NCBI RefSeq assembly: GCF_014836535.1
Contig: NZ_JACSQP010000004.1
Coordinates: 1 to 64,000, forward strand
Direction: 5' to 3'
DNA from: Microbacterium pullorum
GTDB lineage: Bacteria > Actinomycetota > Actinomycetes > Actinomycetales > Microbacteriaceae
Length of the DNA: 64,000 nt
Translations under genes and position numbers: made by a program
Shown here: positions 1 through 8,344 of the stretch, piece after piece
How positions within the stretch are numbered: the first letter of the stretch is position 1
How the letters are laid out: each line of letters opens with the position of its first letter
The notes under the pieces: generated by a model
The model's database searches: none
Seen by the model: the letters and a program-made list of their open reading frames with translations, nothing else
What the model was told of the DNA's origin: nothing

Positions 1-74
1 TCCATCCTGATGGAGACCTCGACGCCTACCCGGCCACGATCGCGCTCAGCCACCTACACGCTCAACTGCGATGA
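1..74 (+). CDS. C-terminal fragment of an unidentified gene
   Basis: An open frame enters from the left window edge and stops with TGA at 72-74. Only about 23 residues are visible, ending SHLHAQLR. The last codons lie inside an ISL3-type terminal inverted repeat (52-77), and ISL3 transposases commonly read into their right end this way. This may therefore be the tail of a second, upstream ISL3 transposase or of an element passenger gene. Too little is present to name a family. Confidence 0.3.
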   Translation, partial: HPDGDLDAYPATIALSHLHAQLR

Positions 75-77
75 GCC
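52..77. repeat. Right-end inverted repeat of an upstream ISL3-type element
   Basis: Read on the minus strand this begins GGCTCATCGCAGTTGAG, differing from the left end at 83-99 at one base in 17. GGCTCTTC-type termini are characteristic of the ISL3 family. Only five bases (CCTAT) separate it from the facing left end. This could be two abutting elements or the head-to-tail junction of a tandem or circular form. Confidence 0.55.
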
Positions 78-82
78 CCTAT

Positions 83-107
83 GGCTCTTCGCAGTTGAGG
101 GTGTAAG
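83..107 (+). repeat. Left terminal inverted repeat (ISL3 type)
   Basis: Begins GGCTCTTCGCAGTTGAG and continues GGTGTAAG. It faces the near-identical inverted copy ending at 77, forming a 17-bp stem with one mismatch around a 5-base spacer. Confidence 0.6.
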
Positions 108-158
108 TGTCGTTGTTCGCTACGTGGTCGGTGAGGCTCGTCCCGCTAGGATCGCGAC

Positions 159-662
159 GTGAGCTACGCGGCGGCGACGATTCCCAGCAGTGCGCCGCTT
201 CGCGGCGCGTCGATCTCCGACGCGATGGGGCGCTTCGTGGGCCATGCCTTTCGTCTGCGTGGGCGCGCGAGCCGGAGCGAGTACTGGTGGTGGCAGCTGA
301 TCAACGCTGTCGTGCTGCTGATCGCGCAGGTCGGTGTTCCGGTGCTGGTGACCGGTCAGACCCCCGAGCCGACGGTCGCGTTGGGGCCGTTCGGCTCGCT
401 CTTCTATGCGCACTTCGACCTCCCGGCCTGGGCAGTAGGCGATGTGCCGAGCAACCCGATCGCGTCCTTCGCGCTCCTCTTCGCGGGGCTGTGGATGCTC
501 GCGACGGTGATACCCGGGGTGAGCGTCGCCGCGCGTCGGCTGCACGACTCGAACTTGTCCGGCTGGTGGGCATTGCTCGCGATCGTTCCAGTGGGCGCGG
601 TTGTTGTTCTGCTGCTCGCGATTCGCCGTCCGCGCGCCGAGGGCGCTCGCTTCGACGAGTAG
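159..662 (+). CDS. DUF805 family membrane protein
   Basis: This 167-residue integral membrane protein starts at GTG. Near residue 30 it has the DUF805 entry motif (RGRASRSEYWWWQLIN), then hydrophobic segments around residues 45-65, 100-120 and 135-155. Between the last two is the diagnostic AARRLHDSNLSGWWALL motif. DUF805 proteins are small inner-membrane proteins of unknown biochemical role. It lies between an ISL3-type left end and the ISL3 transposase on the same strand, so it is likely carried by the element. No strong ribosome binding site precedes the GTG. Confidence 0.8.
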   Translation: MSYAAATIPSSAPLRGASISDAMGRFVGHAFRLRGRASRSEYWWWQLINAVVLLIAQVGVPVLVTGQTPEPTVALGPFGSLFYAHFDLPAWAVGDVPSNPIASFALLFAGLWMLATVIPGVSVAARRLHDSNLSGWWALLAIVPVGAVVVLLLAIRRPRAEGARFDE

Positions 663-746
663 CAGGCGCAAGCCCCCGCCACTGACGAGCTGACGAGGCT
701 CGCGCTGCTCCGCTCGTGGGATTTCACGGATATAGGTGTCGAGGTC

Positions 747-793
747 TTCCAGGATGGAAGTTCCTACACTGCCCATCCGCCGGAAGACCTCGA
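747..793 (+). promoter_or_regulatory. Long hairpin directly upstream of the transposase start
   Basis: TCGAGGTCTTCC (747-758) pairs perfectly with GGAAGACCTCGA (782-793). GGATG and CATCC extend the stem inward past a small asymmetric bulge. The structure ends one base before the proposed TTG start at 795. It could hide the ribosome binding site and limit transposase translation, or serve as an operator. Confidence 0.5.
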
Positions 794-794
794 C

Positions 795-2096
795 TTGCAC
801 CACCTTACGTTTGCGACACCTGACCTCACCACGTTCTGCCGTCTCGACGAGCTTGGCCTCGAAGCTGTCGGCCAGCTGCTCGAGCCTGATCGGGCGGTGC
901 TGGAGTGCCGCGTCCTCGACGACGACCCGTGGTGTCGGAAGTGCGGCGCGGAGGGCGTGCCGCGCGACACCGTGACCCGGCCGCTGGCGCATGAGCCGTT
1001 CGGGCATCGGCCCACGACGCTGCTGGTCCGGGTGCGCCGGTACCGGTGCGCGCACTGCCGGCGCACCTGGCGGCAGGACACGTCGAAGGCGGCAGCGCCG
1101 CGCGCGAAGATCTCCCGCGGCGGGGTCGGCTGGGCACTGACCGCGATCGTCGTCGACCACCTCACCGTCTCCCGCGCAGCGGCAGGGCTGGGGGTGTCGT
1201 GGCATACCGCGAACACCGCGATCCTCGCCGAGGGCAAGCGTCGACTCATCGACGACCCGGCCCGGTTCGACGGGGTGACCACGATCGGCGTCGACGAGCA
1301 CGTCTGGCGTCACACCCGGTTCGGTGACAAGTACGTGACCGTGATCATCGACCTCACGCCCGCCCGCAACAAGACAGGTCCCGCACGGCTGCTGGACATG
1401 GTCGAGGGTCGGTCGAAGTCGGTGTTCAAGCAGTGGCTCGCCGCCCGGCCCAAGGAGTGGTCGAAGCAGATCGAAGTGGTCGCGATGGATGGGTTCAGTG
1501 GGTTCAAGACCGCCGCGTCCGAGGAACTCCCCGACGCGGTCCCGGTGATGGATCCGTTCCATGTCGTCCGGCTCGCCGGTGACGCCCTGGACCGGACCCG
1601 GCAGAGGGTTCAGCAGGACACTCTCGGGCACCGCGGTCACGCCGGGGACCCGCTCTACGGGGTCCGCCGCATCCTCCACACCGGCGTGAGCTTCCTCACC
1701 GAGAAGCAGACTGCACGGCTGGACGCGGTGTTCGCGGTCGAGGAGCACGTCGAGGTCGAAGCGACCTGGGGCATCTACCAGCGCATCGTCGCCGCCTACC
1801 GCGAACCCGACAAGAACAAGGCGAAGGAGATGATGCGGTCGGTGATCGACGCGGTCAGCAGCGGCGTCCCCGCGACGCTGACCGAGGTTCGACGCCTCGG
1901 CCGGACGTTGAAGCAGCGCGCCGCAGACGTCCTTGCGTTCTTCGACCGGCCCGGCACGTCGAACGGTCCGACAGAGGCGATCAACGGGCGCCTCGAGCAC
2001 CTCCGCGGCTCCGCGCTCGGCTTCCGGAACCTCACCCACTACATCGCCCGGTCACTGCTCGAAGCCGGAGGATTCAGACCCGCGCTACACCCCTGA
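795..2096 (+). CDS. ISL3 family transposase
   Basis: This 433-residue protein is close to the usual ISL3 transposase length. It has an N-terminal zinc finger (C47, C50, C85, C88), a helix-turn-helix around residues 120-150 (VSRAAAGLGVSWHTAN), and a DDE catalytic domain: D167 in GVDEHVW, D232 in AMDGFSG and E394 in GPTEAINGRLEHLR. The C-terminus (GGFRPALHP) reaches into the right terminal repeat, as is normal for the family. The frame is intact with all three acidic residues, so the enzyme may be active. A TTG start is used just after a strong hairpin. Confidence 0.95.
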   Translation: MHHLTFATPDLTTFCRLDELGLEAVGQLLEPDRAVLECRVLDDDPWCRKCGAEGVPRDTVTRPLAHEPFGHRPTTLLVRVRRYRCAHCRRTWRQDTSKAAAPRAKISRGGVGWALTAIVVDHLTVSRAAAGLGVSWHTANTAILAEGKRRLIDDPARFDGVTTIGVDEHVWRHTRFGDKYVTVIIDLTPARNKTGPARLLDMVEGRSKSVFKQWLAARPKEWSKQIEVVAMDGFSGFKTAASEELPDAVPVMDPFHVVRLAGDALDRTRQRVQQDTLGHRGHAGDPLYGVRRILHTGVSFLTEKQTARLDAVFAVEEHVEVEATWGIYQRIVAAYREPDKNKAKEMMRSVIDAVSSGVPATLTEVRRLGRTLKQRAADVLAFFDRPGTSNGPTEAINGRLEHLRGSALGFRNLTHYIARSLLEAGGFRPALHP

Positions 2097-2108
2097 TTCC
2101 GAATAGCC
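2084..2108 (-). repeat. Right terminal inverted repeat of the ISL3 element (degenerate)
   Basis: On the minus strand it reads GGCTATTCGGAATCAGGGG then TGTAGC, matching the left end at 17 of 25 positions. It overlaps the last codons of the transposase. Confidence 0.5.
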
Positions 2109-2176
2109 TGGAAACGTCTGAGGGCCCGATGGTTCGTGGCGCGGTACATTCGGAGCGACGACGGAGAGGACGGCCG

Positions 2177-2503
2177 ATGCTCGGATACGACGCGCACGTG
2201 TACGACATCAGCGCTCACGACCTCCGGCAGATCGGCAACCTCCCATACGCGCAGCGAACGAGTTACGTTGGCACGCTGAGGTCGCAGCGGGTCGCGCACG
2301 TTCCGTACCGTACCTGGGTTGATCATCTGCTCACCGCTTCAGAGAACGGTCATGTCCAGATGCTGCAGGACGGCGGTTACCCGTACCTCTTCCACGCCCC
2401 GGGGTTGGACATCAAGACCAACTTTGCCGCCGCTGGGGTCGAAATGATCTCAGCGTTGGATGATTCGACCTGGTACCTCGTTGAGGCCTGGGATCAGAGC
2501 TGA
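2177..2503 (+). CDS. Hypothetical small protein between the IS and Wadjet
   Basis: This 108-residue soluble protein starts at ATG 2177, chosen because a purine-rich GGAGAGG lies about 7 bases upstream; a longer in-frame start at 2129 has no such site. It begins MLGYDAHVYDISAHDLRQIG and is rich in aromatic residues. There are no membrane segments and no motif I recognise. The spacing to jetA is 268 bp, so it is probably a separate transcription unit. The function is unknown. Confidence 0.6.
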   Translation: MLGYDAHVYDISAHDLRQIGNLPYAQRTSYVGTLRSQRVAHVPYRTWVDHLLTASENGHVQMLQDGGYPYLFHAPGLDIKTNFAAAGVEMISALDDSTWYLVEAWDQS

Positions 2504-2771
2504 GAGAGTTCTTCCCCCCTTCCACCAGGTCCGCAAGACGTCGTCCTTCAACCTGCCATGGGTGTCCGCTACGCCTTTCGTGCTGAGGTCCGGCTTGCCG
2601 AGGCGCGGCGGGGCAATCCTGACCGACCGCGCCTGTCAGTGTGGACTGCCGCACCTAGCTTTTCATTCCCACGCCAGACAAGAATGGTCGGGAGTGCATC
2701 GGCGCGGCGATGTCGGAGCCCTCCGACAGCATGGCCGTCGAGACGAATAGGGCGGCCTGGGGGAGGTCCGA

Positions 2772-4250
2772 GTGAGCAGCATCGTTGGAGAGCATGCCCG
2801 CGTCATTGCTGCGTTCGAGGAGCCGACTCTGTCGCTGTTGCGTGGCACGCTTGCTCCGGCGAACGTCGCGATCCTTCGCTCCGCGTTTCCGCAGGATCAG
2901 AAGACGCAGCCGGCTGCCAGGCTCCACCAAGTTGTCGATGCGCAGCTGCGGGAGCTTCGCGAACGTGGACTCCCGCACATTCCCGACGGGGACGGCCGGG
3001 ATGTATGCATGCTGTGGGTGCGTCGTCGCTGGCTGACACGTGACGTCGACGGCACGACGTACACCCTCACTTCCCATGCGATGCAGGCGCTCGGGCTGGT
3101 CCGTGACCTCACTCGAGACCGGGCGAATCTGTCCGAACACCGCATCAAGAACATCGTCGATACCGCGAACAGGCTGAGTGTCGCCGCAAACCCGGATGTG
3201 GAAGCCCGCAAGCAGCGGATCCGCGACCAGATCATTGCTCACGAGGCCGAACTTGCGAGGCTGGATGCCGGTGGCGCGCTCGAGGCGGTGTCGGCGGACT
3301 ACATCCTGGAAGGTCTCGTCGAGCTGCAGGACCTCGTCTCAGGCCTCCCGATCGAGTTCGCGCGTGTCGGCGAAGTCGTCGAAGCCCTCCAAGAACAGTT
3401 GCGAGCCGACTTCCGTGCCGATGATCGCCCGGCCGGCGAGATCGTCGCCGACTTCCTCTCCCGGGCAGAGGACCTGACCACCGCGACGGCAGAAGGTCGC
3501 GCTTTCGAGGGCGCGTTCAACCTCCTCGACGACGATGCCCTCCTCGACCAGCTCCGGTCCGACATCGCGTCGCTGGTTGGTCACCCCGACATCGCCTCCG
3601 TCCTTCGCCCCGCTGAGAAGAACGCGATGGTCGGGATCGTTGGGATCGTCCGCGACGGGGCACGCGAGACGATGACGAAGATTGTCGACACAGTCGGAAC
3701 CCTCAACACGTTTATCCGTTCAAGGAACGTCGCTGAGGATCGGGAGCTCGACCGTGTGCTGAGGCAGCTCGAGGAGGCGCTAGGAACGTGGATGCAGAAC
3801 GCCGGTCCCCGTATCGACATCCCCGCTGCGCTTGTTCCAGATAGCGCGGAGATCGCATATCTCCGGGAGAAGTTCTACGACCCGGCTTCCGACATCCCTC
3901 TCGACCCGCTTGACGACACCGAGCTGGAGCGACCGGACACGATGAGTCTCGAAGATCTCCGCCGATACGGAGGTCCGCACCTGGACGTGCTGCGTGTAGC
4001 GCTTGACGTCGCCGCAGGCGGCGGCGACTGGACGGTCGCGACGCACGTGTTCCCCTACCTTCCCGACGACGTTCGCCGACCGGTAGACGCGCTCGGGGTG
4101 CTACATCTGGTCGCTGACCGGGAGGACTTGGTGCGGACCGGACGCACCGAGCAGTACGCGACCCGCCGACCCGATGGCACCGAACAGGTACTTGTGATGC
4201 CGGAGCTCGCGCCAACGCCCAAGAGAGAAGTCGATGACGACGAACGCTGA
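2772..4250 (+). CDS. jetA: Wadjet protein JetA (DUF3375, MukF/kleisin-like)
   Basis: This 492-residue protein starts at GTG 2772 behind a strong GGGGGAGG site. It matches DUF3375: an N-terminal winged-helix region opening EHARVIAAFEEPTLSLLRG, helical and coiled stretches around residues 130-330 (VEARKQRIRDQIIAHEAELA), and a C-terminal winged-helix part. JetA is the kleisin subunit that bridges the SMC heads of JetC in the Wadjet complex, which extrudes and cleaves small circular plasmids. It is the first gene of jetABCD and overlaps jetB by 17 bases, so the two are probably translationally coupled. Confidence 0.93.
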   Translation: MSSIVGEHARVIAAFEEPTLSLLRGTLAPANVAILRSAFPQDQKTQPAARLHQVVDAQLRELRERGLPHIPDGDGRDVCMLWVRRRWLTRDVDGTTYTLTSHAMQALGLVRDLTRDRANLSEHRIKNIVDTANRLSVAANPDVEARKQRIRDQIIAHEAELARLDAGGALEAVSADYILEGLVELQDLVSGLPIEFARVGEVVEALQEQLRADFRADDRPAGEIVADFLSRAEDLTTATAEGRAFEGAFNLLDDDALLDQLRSDIASLVGHPDIASVLRPAEKNAMVGIVGIVRDGARETMTKIVDTVGTLNTFIRSRNVAEDRELDRVLRQLEEALGTWMQNAGPRIDIPAALVPDSAEIAYLREKFYDPASDIPLDPLDDTELERPDTMSLEDLRRYGGPHLDVLRVALDVAAGGGDWTVATHVFPYLPDDVRRPVDALGVLHLVADREDLVRTGRTEQYATRRPDGTEQVLVMPELAPTPKREVDDDER

Positions 4251-4950
4251 CTTTGAAGAGGTGACGGAGCTCGACACGATCGCTGACGACCCGACCGACC
4301 GTACCCCGTTGGACCTGCTCGGTGAGGAGAGGGAAGTCGACGACGAACGTTCGACGATCGTCCAATTCGATGGCGACTCCGGGACCCTTCACGCTGACGC
4401 ACGTGCTGCACTGGTCGCGTTGTTGAGCAATCGGTTCATTACTGCCGCGACCCACAAGAAGGAGTGGAAGGGGCTGACCACCCACCGTTACGACATCCGG
4501 TCGCGGCTCAACGATTTGTACCTCGATCTCGAGTACGACTCCCGGTACGAGGTCGCCTTCAAGGTGCAGGTCCGCAACACCGATTCCACCCGCACGTTCC
4601 CGCACCTACTGCGTTCGATGACATGGAACCGGGAACAGACCATTGTCCTCATCTGTCTATGCATCGCTCATCGCAACCAGACAGTCGCCGGTGCGTCGCG
4701 CGCCATCGTCACTGCTGCCGACATCCACGCGTTCACCGTGTCTGTCCGACCGAAGTCGGCCACCGATCATCACATGGACGCCGGCCGCGTCGACCGGGCG
4801 ATCCTCGCAGTTGCTGCGACTGGGCTCCTCGACTCAACCAAGGAGGAGGGTGTCTACATCATCTCTCCCGTCATCGAACGACTGATGCCCGTGACCAAGC
4901 TCCGTGAACTGCTCGCTTTCCTGACCTCCGAGGACCCGACCAATGACTGA
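4234..4950 (+). CDS. jetB: Wadjet protein JetB (DUF4194, MukE-like)
   Basis: This 238-residue protein has an acidic N-terminal tail (residues 1-45, VTELDTIADDPTDRTPLDLL) followed by a DUF4194 winged-helix body. Conserved-looking stretches are RFITAATHKKEWKGLTTHR and RFYDIRSRLNDLYLDLE-like sequence near residues 80-100. In Wadjet, JetB is the MukE/MksE-type accessory subunit that binds the JetA kleisin and DNA. It overlaps jetA by 17 bases and jetC by 8 bases. The identity rests on family resemblance plus its exact position in a complete operon. Confidence 0.9.
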   Translation: MTTNADFEEVTELDTIADDPTDRTPLDLLGEEREVDDERSTIVQFDGDSGTLHADARAALVALLSNRFITAATHKKEWKGLTTHRYDIRSRLNDLYLDLEYDSRYEVAFKVQVRNTDSTRTFPHLLRSMTWNREQTIVLICLCIAHRNQTVAGASRAIVTAADIHAFTVSVRPKSATDHHMDAGRVDRAILAVAATGLLDSTKEEGVYIISPVIERLMPVTKLRELLAFLTSEDPTND

Positions 4951-7900
4951 CGTCACCCTCGCCGCGCACAGCGCACGCCCCCTCATCCCCGACACGCACT
5001 GGCGAATCGAGCAGATCCAGGTCATCAACTGGGGCGGTTTCCACCAGAAGACGACGACGTTTGAATTCCACCCGGACGCGACCATCGTCACGGGTGCATC
5101 CGGGGTGGGCAAATCCACCGTCCTCGACGCCTATCTCGCCCTCATGATGCCTTCCGACGTCGCCTTCAACGGTGCCTCGAACGCCGCCGCGGGAGGGCGA
5201 GTGCGCGGGACTGACCAGAGATCCCTCCGCACGTATTTGAAGGGGAAGACGGATGACACTGTTGAAGCCGGGGTCACCGTCGACAAGAGCCTCCGCGGGC
5301 AGGGTAAGCCGACGTGGGGTGCCGTCGGTGCCACGTTCATCGCCGACACCGGTAGCCGATTCACCGTCGTCCGTTCCTATTTCGTGCCGTCCTCCGCTTC
5401 CCGCGACGGGGACATCCTGAAGCGCATGATGACGATCCCGGGCACGTTCGACGTTGGGGATCTGTACGAGTTCGCGAGGATCGGATCCGAGTCGTATCCG
5501 GCGAAAGCGCTGAAGGCACGGTGGCCTGAACTTCGCATTTATGGGTCGTACGAGGAGTTCTCTCAGGCACTGTTCTCCCGCCTGGGCATCGGCCAGAGCG
5601 GCGACGGTGCGAAAGCGCTCGACCTTCTCGCTCGAATTCAATCGGGCACGATGAGCAGGACCGTGGACGAACTGTACAAAAAGCTGGTCATCGAACTCCC
5701 GGAGACTTTCAAGGTCGCCGATGAAGCGATCGCGACGTTCGATGAGCTGGATGAGATGTACCGGAAGATGGAGGTCTCACAGCAACAGGCGGACCTGCTC
5801 GCTCCGATCGTCGAGTTGCACGAACAGATGGCCGTCGCGCAGATCGACATTGCGCAGGCTCGGGCGCTCGGTGCCGTCGACGCGCACGACACCCCGGCGG
5901 GACTGTGGCGGCTACGCACTCACGTGCGAATCCTTGACGCGGAAGCGGACCAGCTCCGTGAGCAGATAGTGACGACCGACGAGCAGTTGCGGGCGGCAAG
6001 GGCCGTCACGCTCGCGCAGGAGGAGGCGCTGGATCTTGCGAAGGCCGAGTATGCCGCTGGCGGCGGCGACCGGGACAGGCAGCTGACCGTCGAGATCGCC
6101 GCGCATGAGGCCGAAGCTGAAAGCCGCCGGCGGACGCGGGTGCGGTTGGAGGAACCGCTTGCCGTTCTGGACGCGACGATCGACACCGAGCAAGACTTCC
6201 TCCGTCTGCAGGCCGACGCGCGCGCCTTCCCCGCCCTCGCTCAGATGCAGGAGAGGGATCTTCGGGACGCCCGCGACCGGATGCTTGGTGAGGAAGTCCC
6301 TCTCGGCGACGCGAAGGTGAGAATCCGTGGCGAGCTTCGCTCCCTGGAGGGGCGCACCAGTCGCATCGATAAGTCCATGATCGAACGGCGCCTCCTCGTC
6401 TCGGAAGCGTCTGGGATCCCGGTCACTGACCTCCCCTATGTAGCGGAACTCATCGACATCGCGGACGGCGAGGAAGGCTGGCGGCATGCGGTGGAGACGA
6501 TCCTGTCCGCCAGCGCCCGGCTCATGCTTATCCCTGCAGAGCTCCAAGATCACTTCTCGCAGGCCATCGAACCGCTCCACATCAGCCCCCGGCTGCATTT
6601 CGACGGTGTCGTGCGTGGCAACAACCCGCGCACGACACTGCTCGACCCGGAGAAGGTGGCCGGCAAGCTCGTGTACCAGGATTCCCCCTACCAGGGGTGG
6701 GTCATCGACCACATCGCCGACCCGTCGCGCAACGCCCTTTGTGTGCAGATGCCAAGTCAGCTGCGCGGTGACGGCCTGCGGGTCACCCCGAGCGGTCAGA
6801 CCCGCCGAGGAACGCGGGGCGCGCATGGAGTGAACAGCAGCCGACCGATCGTCGGGTTCGACAACGCCGACATCCGCCGGCAGTTCGAACGCGAAGCCCG
6901 AGATATCGACGAAGCTCTCGCAGTCTCCCTGGACGCCCGCGTCGGCATCGAGAGACAGATCTCCGATCTCCGATCTCGTGGCAACGCGTACGAGAAGACC
7001 CTGTTCTTCGGGTGGACCGACGTAGACGTGCAGACGCCAGTCACCTTGGGAGCCATGCTGCAAAAGCAGCAAGCCGACCTGCTCGCAGCTGACGGTGCAC
7101 TCGCGACGCTCAAGACGCAGGTGGAGGAGATGGCGGCTGCGGTCGGTATCGCCCAGCGGCACCAACACAAGCTTGAGGAGGTTAGGAAGGACCTCGGAGT
7201 TGCGCATGAAAAGAACGTGGATGTCGTCGACGAGGCGAAGACGGCTCTGTGGGCGCTCGAAGATGACACTACAGTCGTTCTCGAGGACGCTCTGAACGCC
7301 AAGGTCGACGCCGCGTGGCAGCGGATCCTCGCGGGCGAGGAGGCGACCAGCCAAACGTGGAAGGTTAACCTCAAGCGTCTCAGCGATCATCTCGGGGATG
7401 AGGTTGCTCGTGCTGCGTCGGTGGAGCAGTCAGCCGTCCAGCAGCTTGAACGGACGTTTCACAGCTTCCAAAACCAGTGGTACGACCCGACACGCGGCGC
7501 CTCCCTCGCTTCATACCGGGAGTACCTGGGGATCCTCGAAGAGATCACGCGGGTCGGCATCCATCAGCAGCGGGAACAGTGGCGGCGGAGTGCGCTGCAG
7601 TGGTCGGGAAAGAGCCTCCGGTTACTTGGTAGCGCGATGAGTTCCTCGGTGGACGAGATCGGTGCACGCCTCGACTCGGTAAACGCGATCCTCGAGAAGC
7701 TGCCGTTCGGACCATCGGATGGGCGCTTGAGGATCGAGATGAGGCGGCTCGCGCCGCAGACGGTGACGACGTTCCGTCGTGAACTGGAGTCGTTCAGAAA
7801 GCTCGCGACGACGAGCACGACCGATGAAGAGCTGGTGGCGAGGTTCGCGCAGATGAGAGAGTTCATCGCCCGTATCCGCAGGCGTGATGACCCGGCTCTG

Positions 7901-8344
7901 AACCCCACACAGCGTGAGACCGTCGCCCGTGAAGACATCCTCGATGTCCGTCGGCACGTGGAGATCACAGCCCGAGAGCTCGACCGAGATAGTGAACCGA
8001 CCGCTGAGTACTCATCGCTGGCCGGTAAAAGCGGCGGGGAGATGCAAGAGCTTGTCGCCTTTATCGTCGGCGCCGCCCTCCGTTTCCAGCTCGGCGACGA
8101 GCTGGGGCAGTTGCCGAGGTTCGCACCGGTATTCCTCGATGAAGGCTTCATCAAGGCGGACTCGGAGTACGCGGGCCGCGCCGTCGAGGCGTGGAAGGGG
8201 CTGGGATTCCAGCTAATCGTCGGTGCCCCGCTTGACAAGTACACGGGCCTGGAACCGCATGTCGCGCGGACCATTGTCATCTCGAAGAACCGAGAGACGG
8301 GCCACTCATTCGTCGATCACGTCCACCACATAGGGGCCTTGTGA
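4943..8344 (+). CDS. jetC: Wadjet protein JetC (SMC/MukB-like ATPase)
   Basis: This 1133-residue SMC-family ATPase is the motor that extrudes DNA loops in Wadjet. Walker A is GASGVGKST at residues 51-59, directly after a typical SMC opening (QIQVINWGGFH). The ABC signature is KSGGE at about 1029-1033 and Walker B is VFLDEGF at about 1063-1069 (E1067 would be the catalytic base). The intervening 900 residues are alpha-helical with heptad-like segments (residues 330-420 and 640-760) and a central hinge region. All ATPase motifs are intact. It overlaps jetB by 8 bases and jetD by 4. Confidence 0.95.
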   Translation: MTDVTLAAHSARPLIPDTHWRIEQIQVINWGGFHQKTTTFEFHPDATIVTGASGVGKSTVLDAYLALMMPSDVAFNGASNAAAGGRVRGTDQRSLRTYLKGKTDDTVEAGVTVDKSLRGQGKPTWGAVGATFIADTGSRFTVVRSYFVPSSASRDGDILKRMMTIPGTFDVGDLYEFARIGSESYPAKALKARWPELRIYGSYEEFSQALFSRLGIGQSGDGAKALDLLARIQSGTMSRTVDELYKKLVIELPETFKVADEAIATFDELDEMYRKMEVSQQQADLLAPIVELHEQMAVAQIDIAQARALGAVDAHDTPAGLWRLRTHVRILDAEADQLREQIVTTDEQLRAARAVTLAQEEALDLAKAEYAAGGGDRDRQLTVEIAAHEAEAESRRRTRVRLEEPLAVLDATIDTEQDFLRLQADARAFPALAQMQERDLRDARDRMLGEEVPLGDAKVRIRGELRSLEGRTSRIDKSMIERRLLVSEASGIPVTDLPYVAELIDIADGEEGWRHAVETILSASARLMLIPAELQDHFSQAIEPLHISPRLHFDGVVRGNNPRTTLLDPEKVAGKLVYQDSPYQGWVIDHIADPSRNALCVQMPSQLRGDGLRVTPSGQTRRGTRGAHGVNSSRPIVGFDNADIRRQFEREARDIDEALAVSLDARVGIERQISDLRSRGNAYEKTLFFGWTDVDVQTPVTLGAMLQKQQADLLAADGALATLKTQVEEMAAAVGIAQRHQHKLEEVRKDLGVAHEKNVDVVDEAKTALWALEDDTTVVLEDALNAKVDAAWQRILAGEEATSQTWKVNLKRLSDHLGDEVARAASVEQSAVQQLERTFHSFQNQWYDPTRGASLASYREYLGILEEITRVGIHQQREQWRRSALQWSGKSLRLLGSAMSSSVDEIGARLDSVNAILEKLPFGPSDGRLRIEMRRLAPQTVTTFRRELESFRKLATTSTTDEELVARFAQMREFIARIRRRDDPALNPTQRETVAREDILDVRRHVEITARELDRDSEPTAEYSSLAGKSGGEMQELVAFIVGAALRFQLGDELGQLPRFAPVFLDEGFIKADSEYAGRAVEAWKGLGFQLIVGAPLDKYTGLEPHVARTIVISKNRETGHSFVDHVHHIGAL

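Larger units (their letters stand above)
83..2108 (+). mobile_element. ISL3-family insertion sequence with a DUF805 passenger
   Basis: The proposed left end starts GGCTCTTCGCAGTTGAGGG at 83. The proposed right end (minus strand from 2108) starts GGCTATTCGGAATCAGGGG. The first 25 bases agree at 17 positions, including GGCT, TTCG and GGGTGTA. Between them lie a DUF805 gene (159-662) and an ISL3 transposase (795-2096), giving about 2.0 kb; ordinary ISL3 elements are about 1.3-1.6 kb. The eight flanking bases on the two sides do not match, so no target duplication supports this pairing. The right end is degenerate, so the element may be immobile or the pairing may be wrong. Confidence 0.5.

Noticed and set aside
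61..99. The 17-bp inverted repeat read as a transcription terminator
   Set aside because: Both arms match ISL3 terminal repeats and one continues into GGTGTAAG like the far right end, so transposon ends explain it better.
120..2039. Long open frame on the minus strand across the DUF805 and transposase genes
   Set aside because: It is antisense to two recognisable proteins, is Arg/Pro-rich and has no family resemblance; a high-GC shadow frame.
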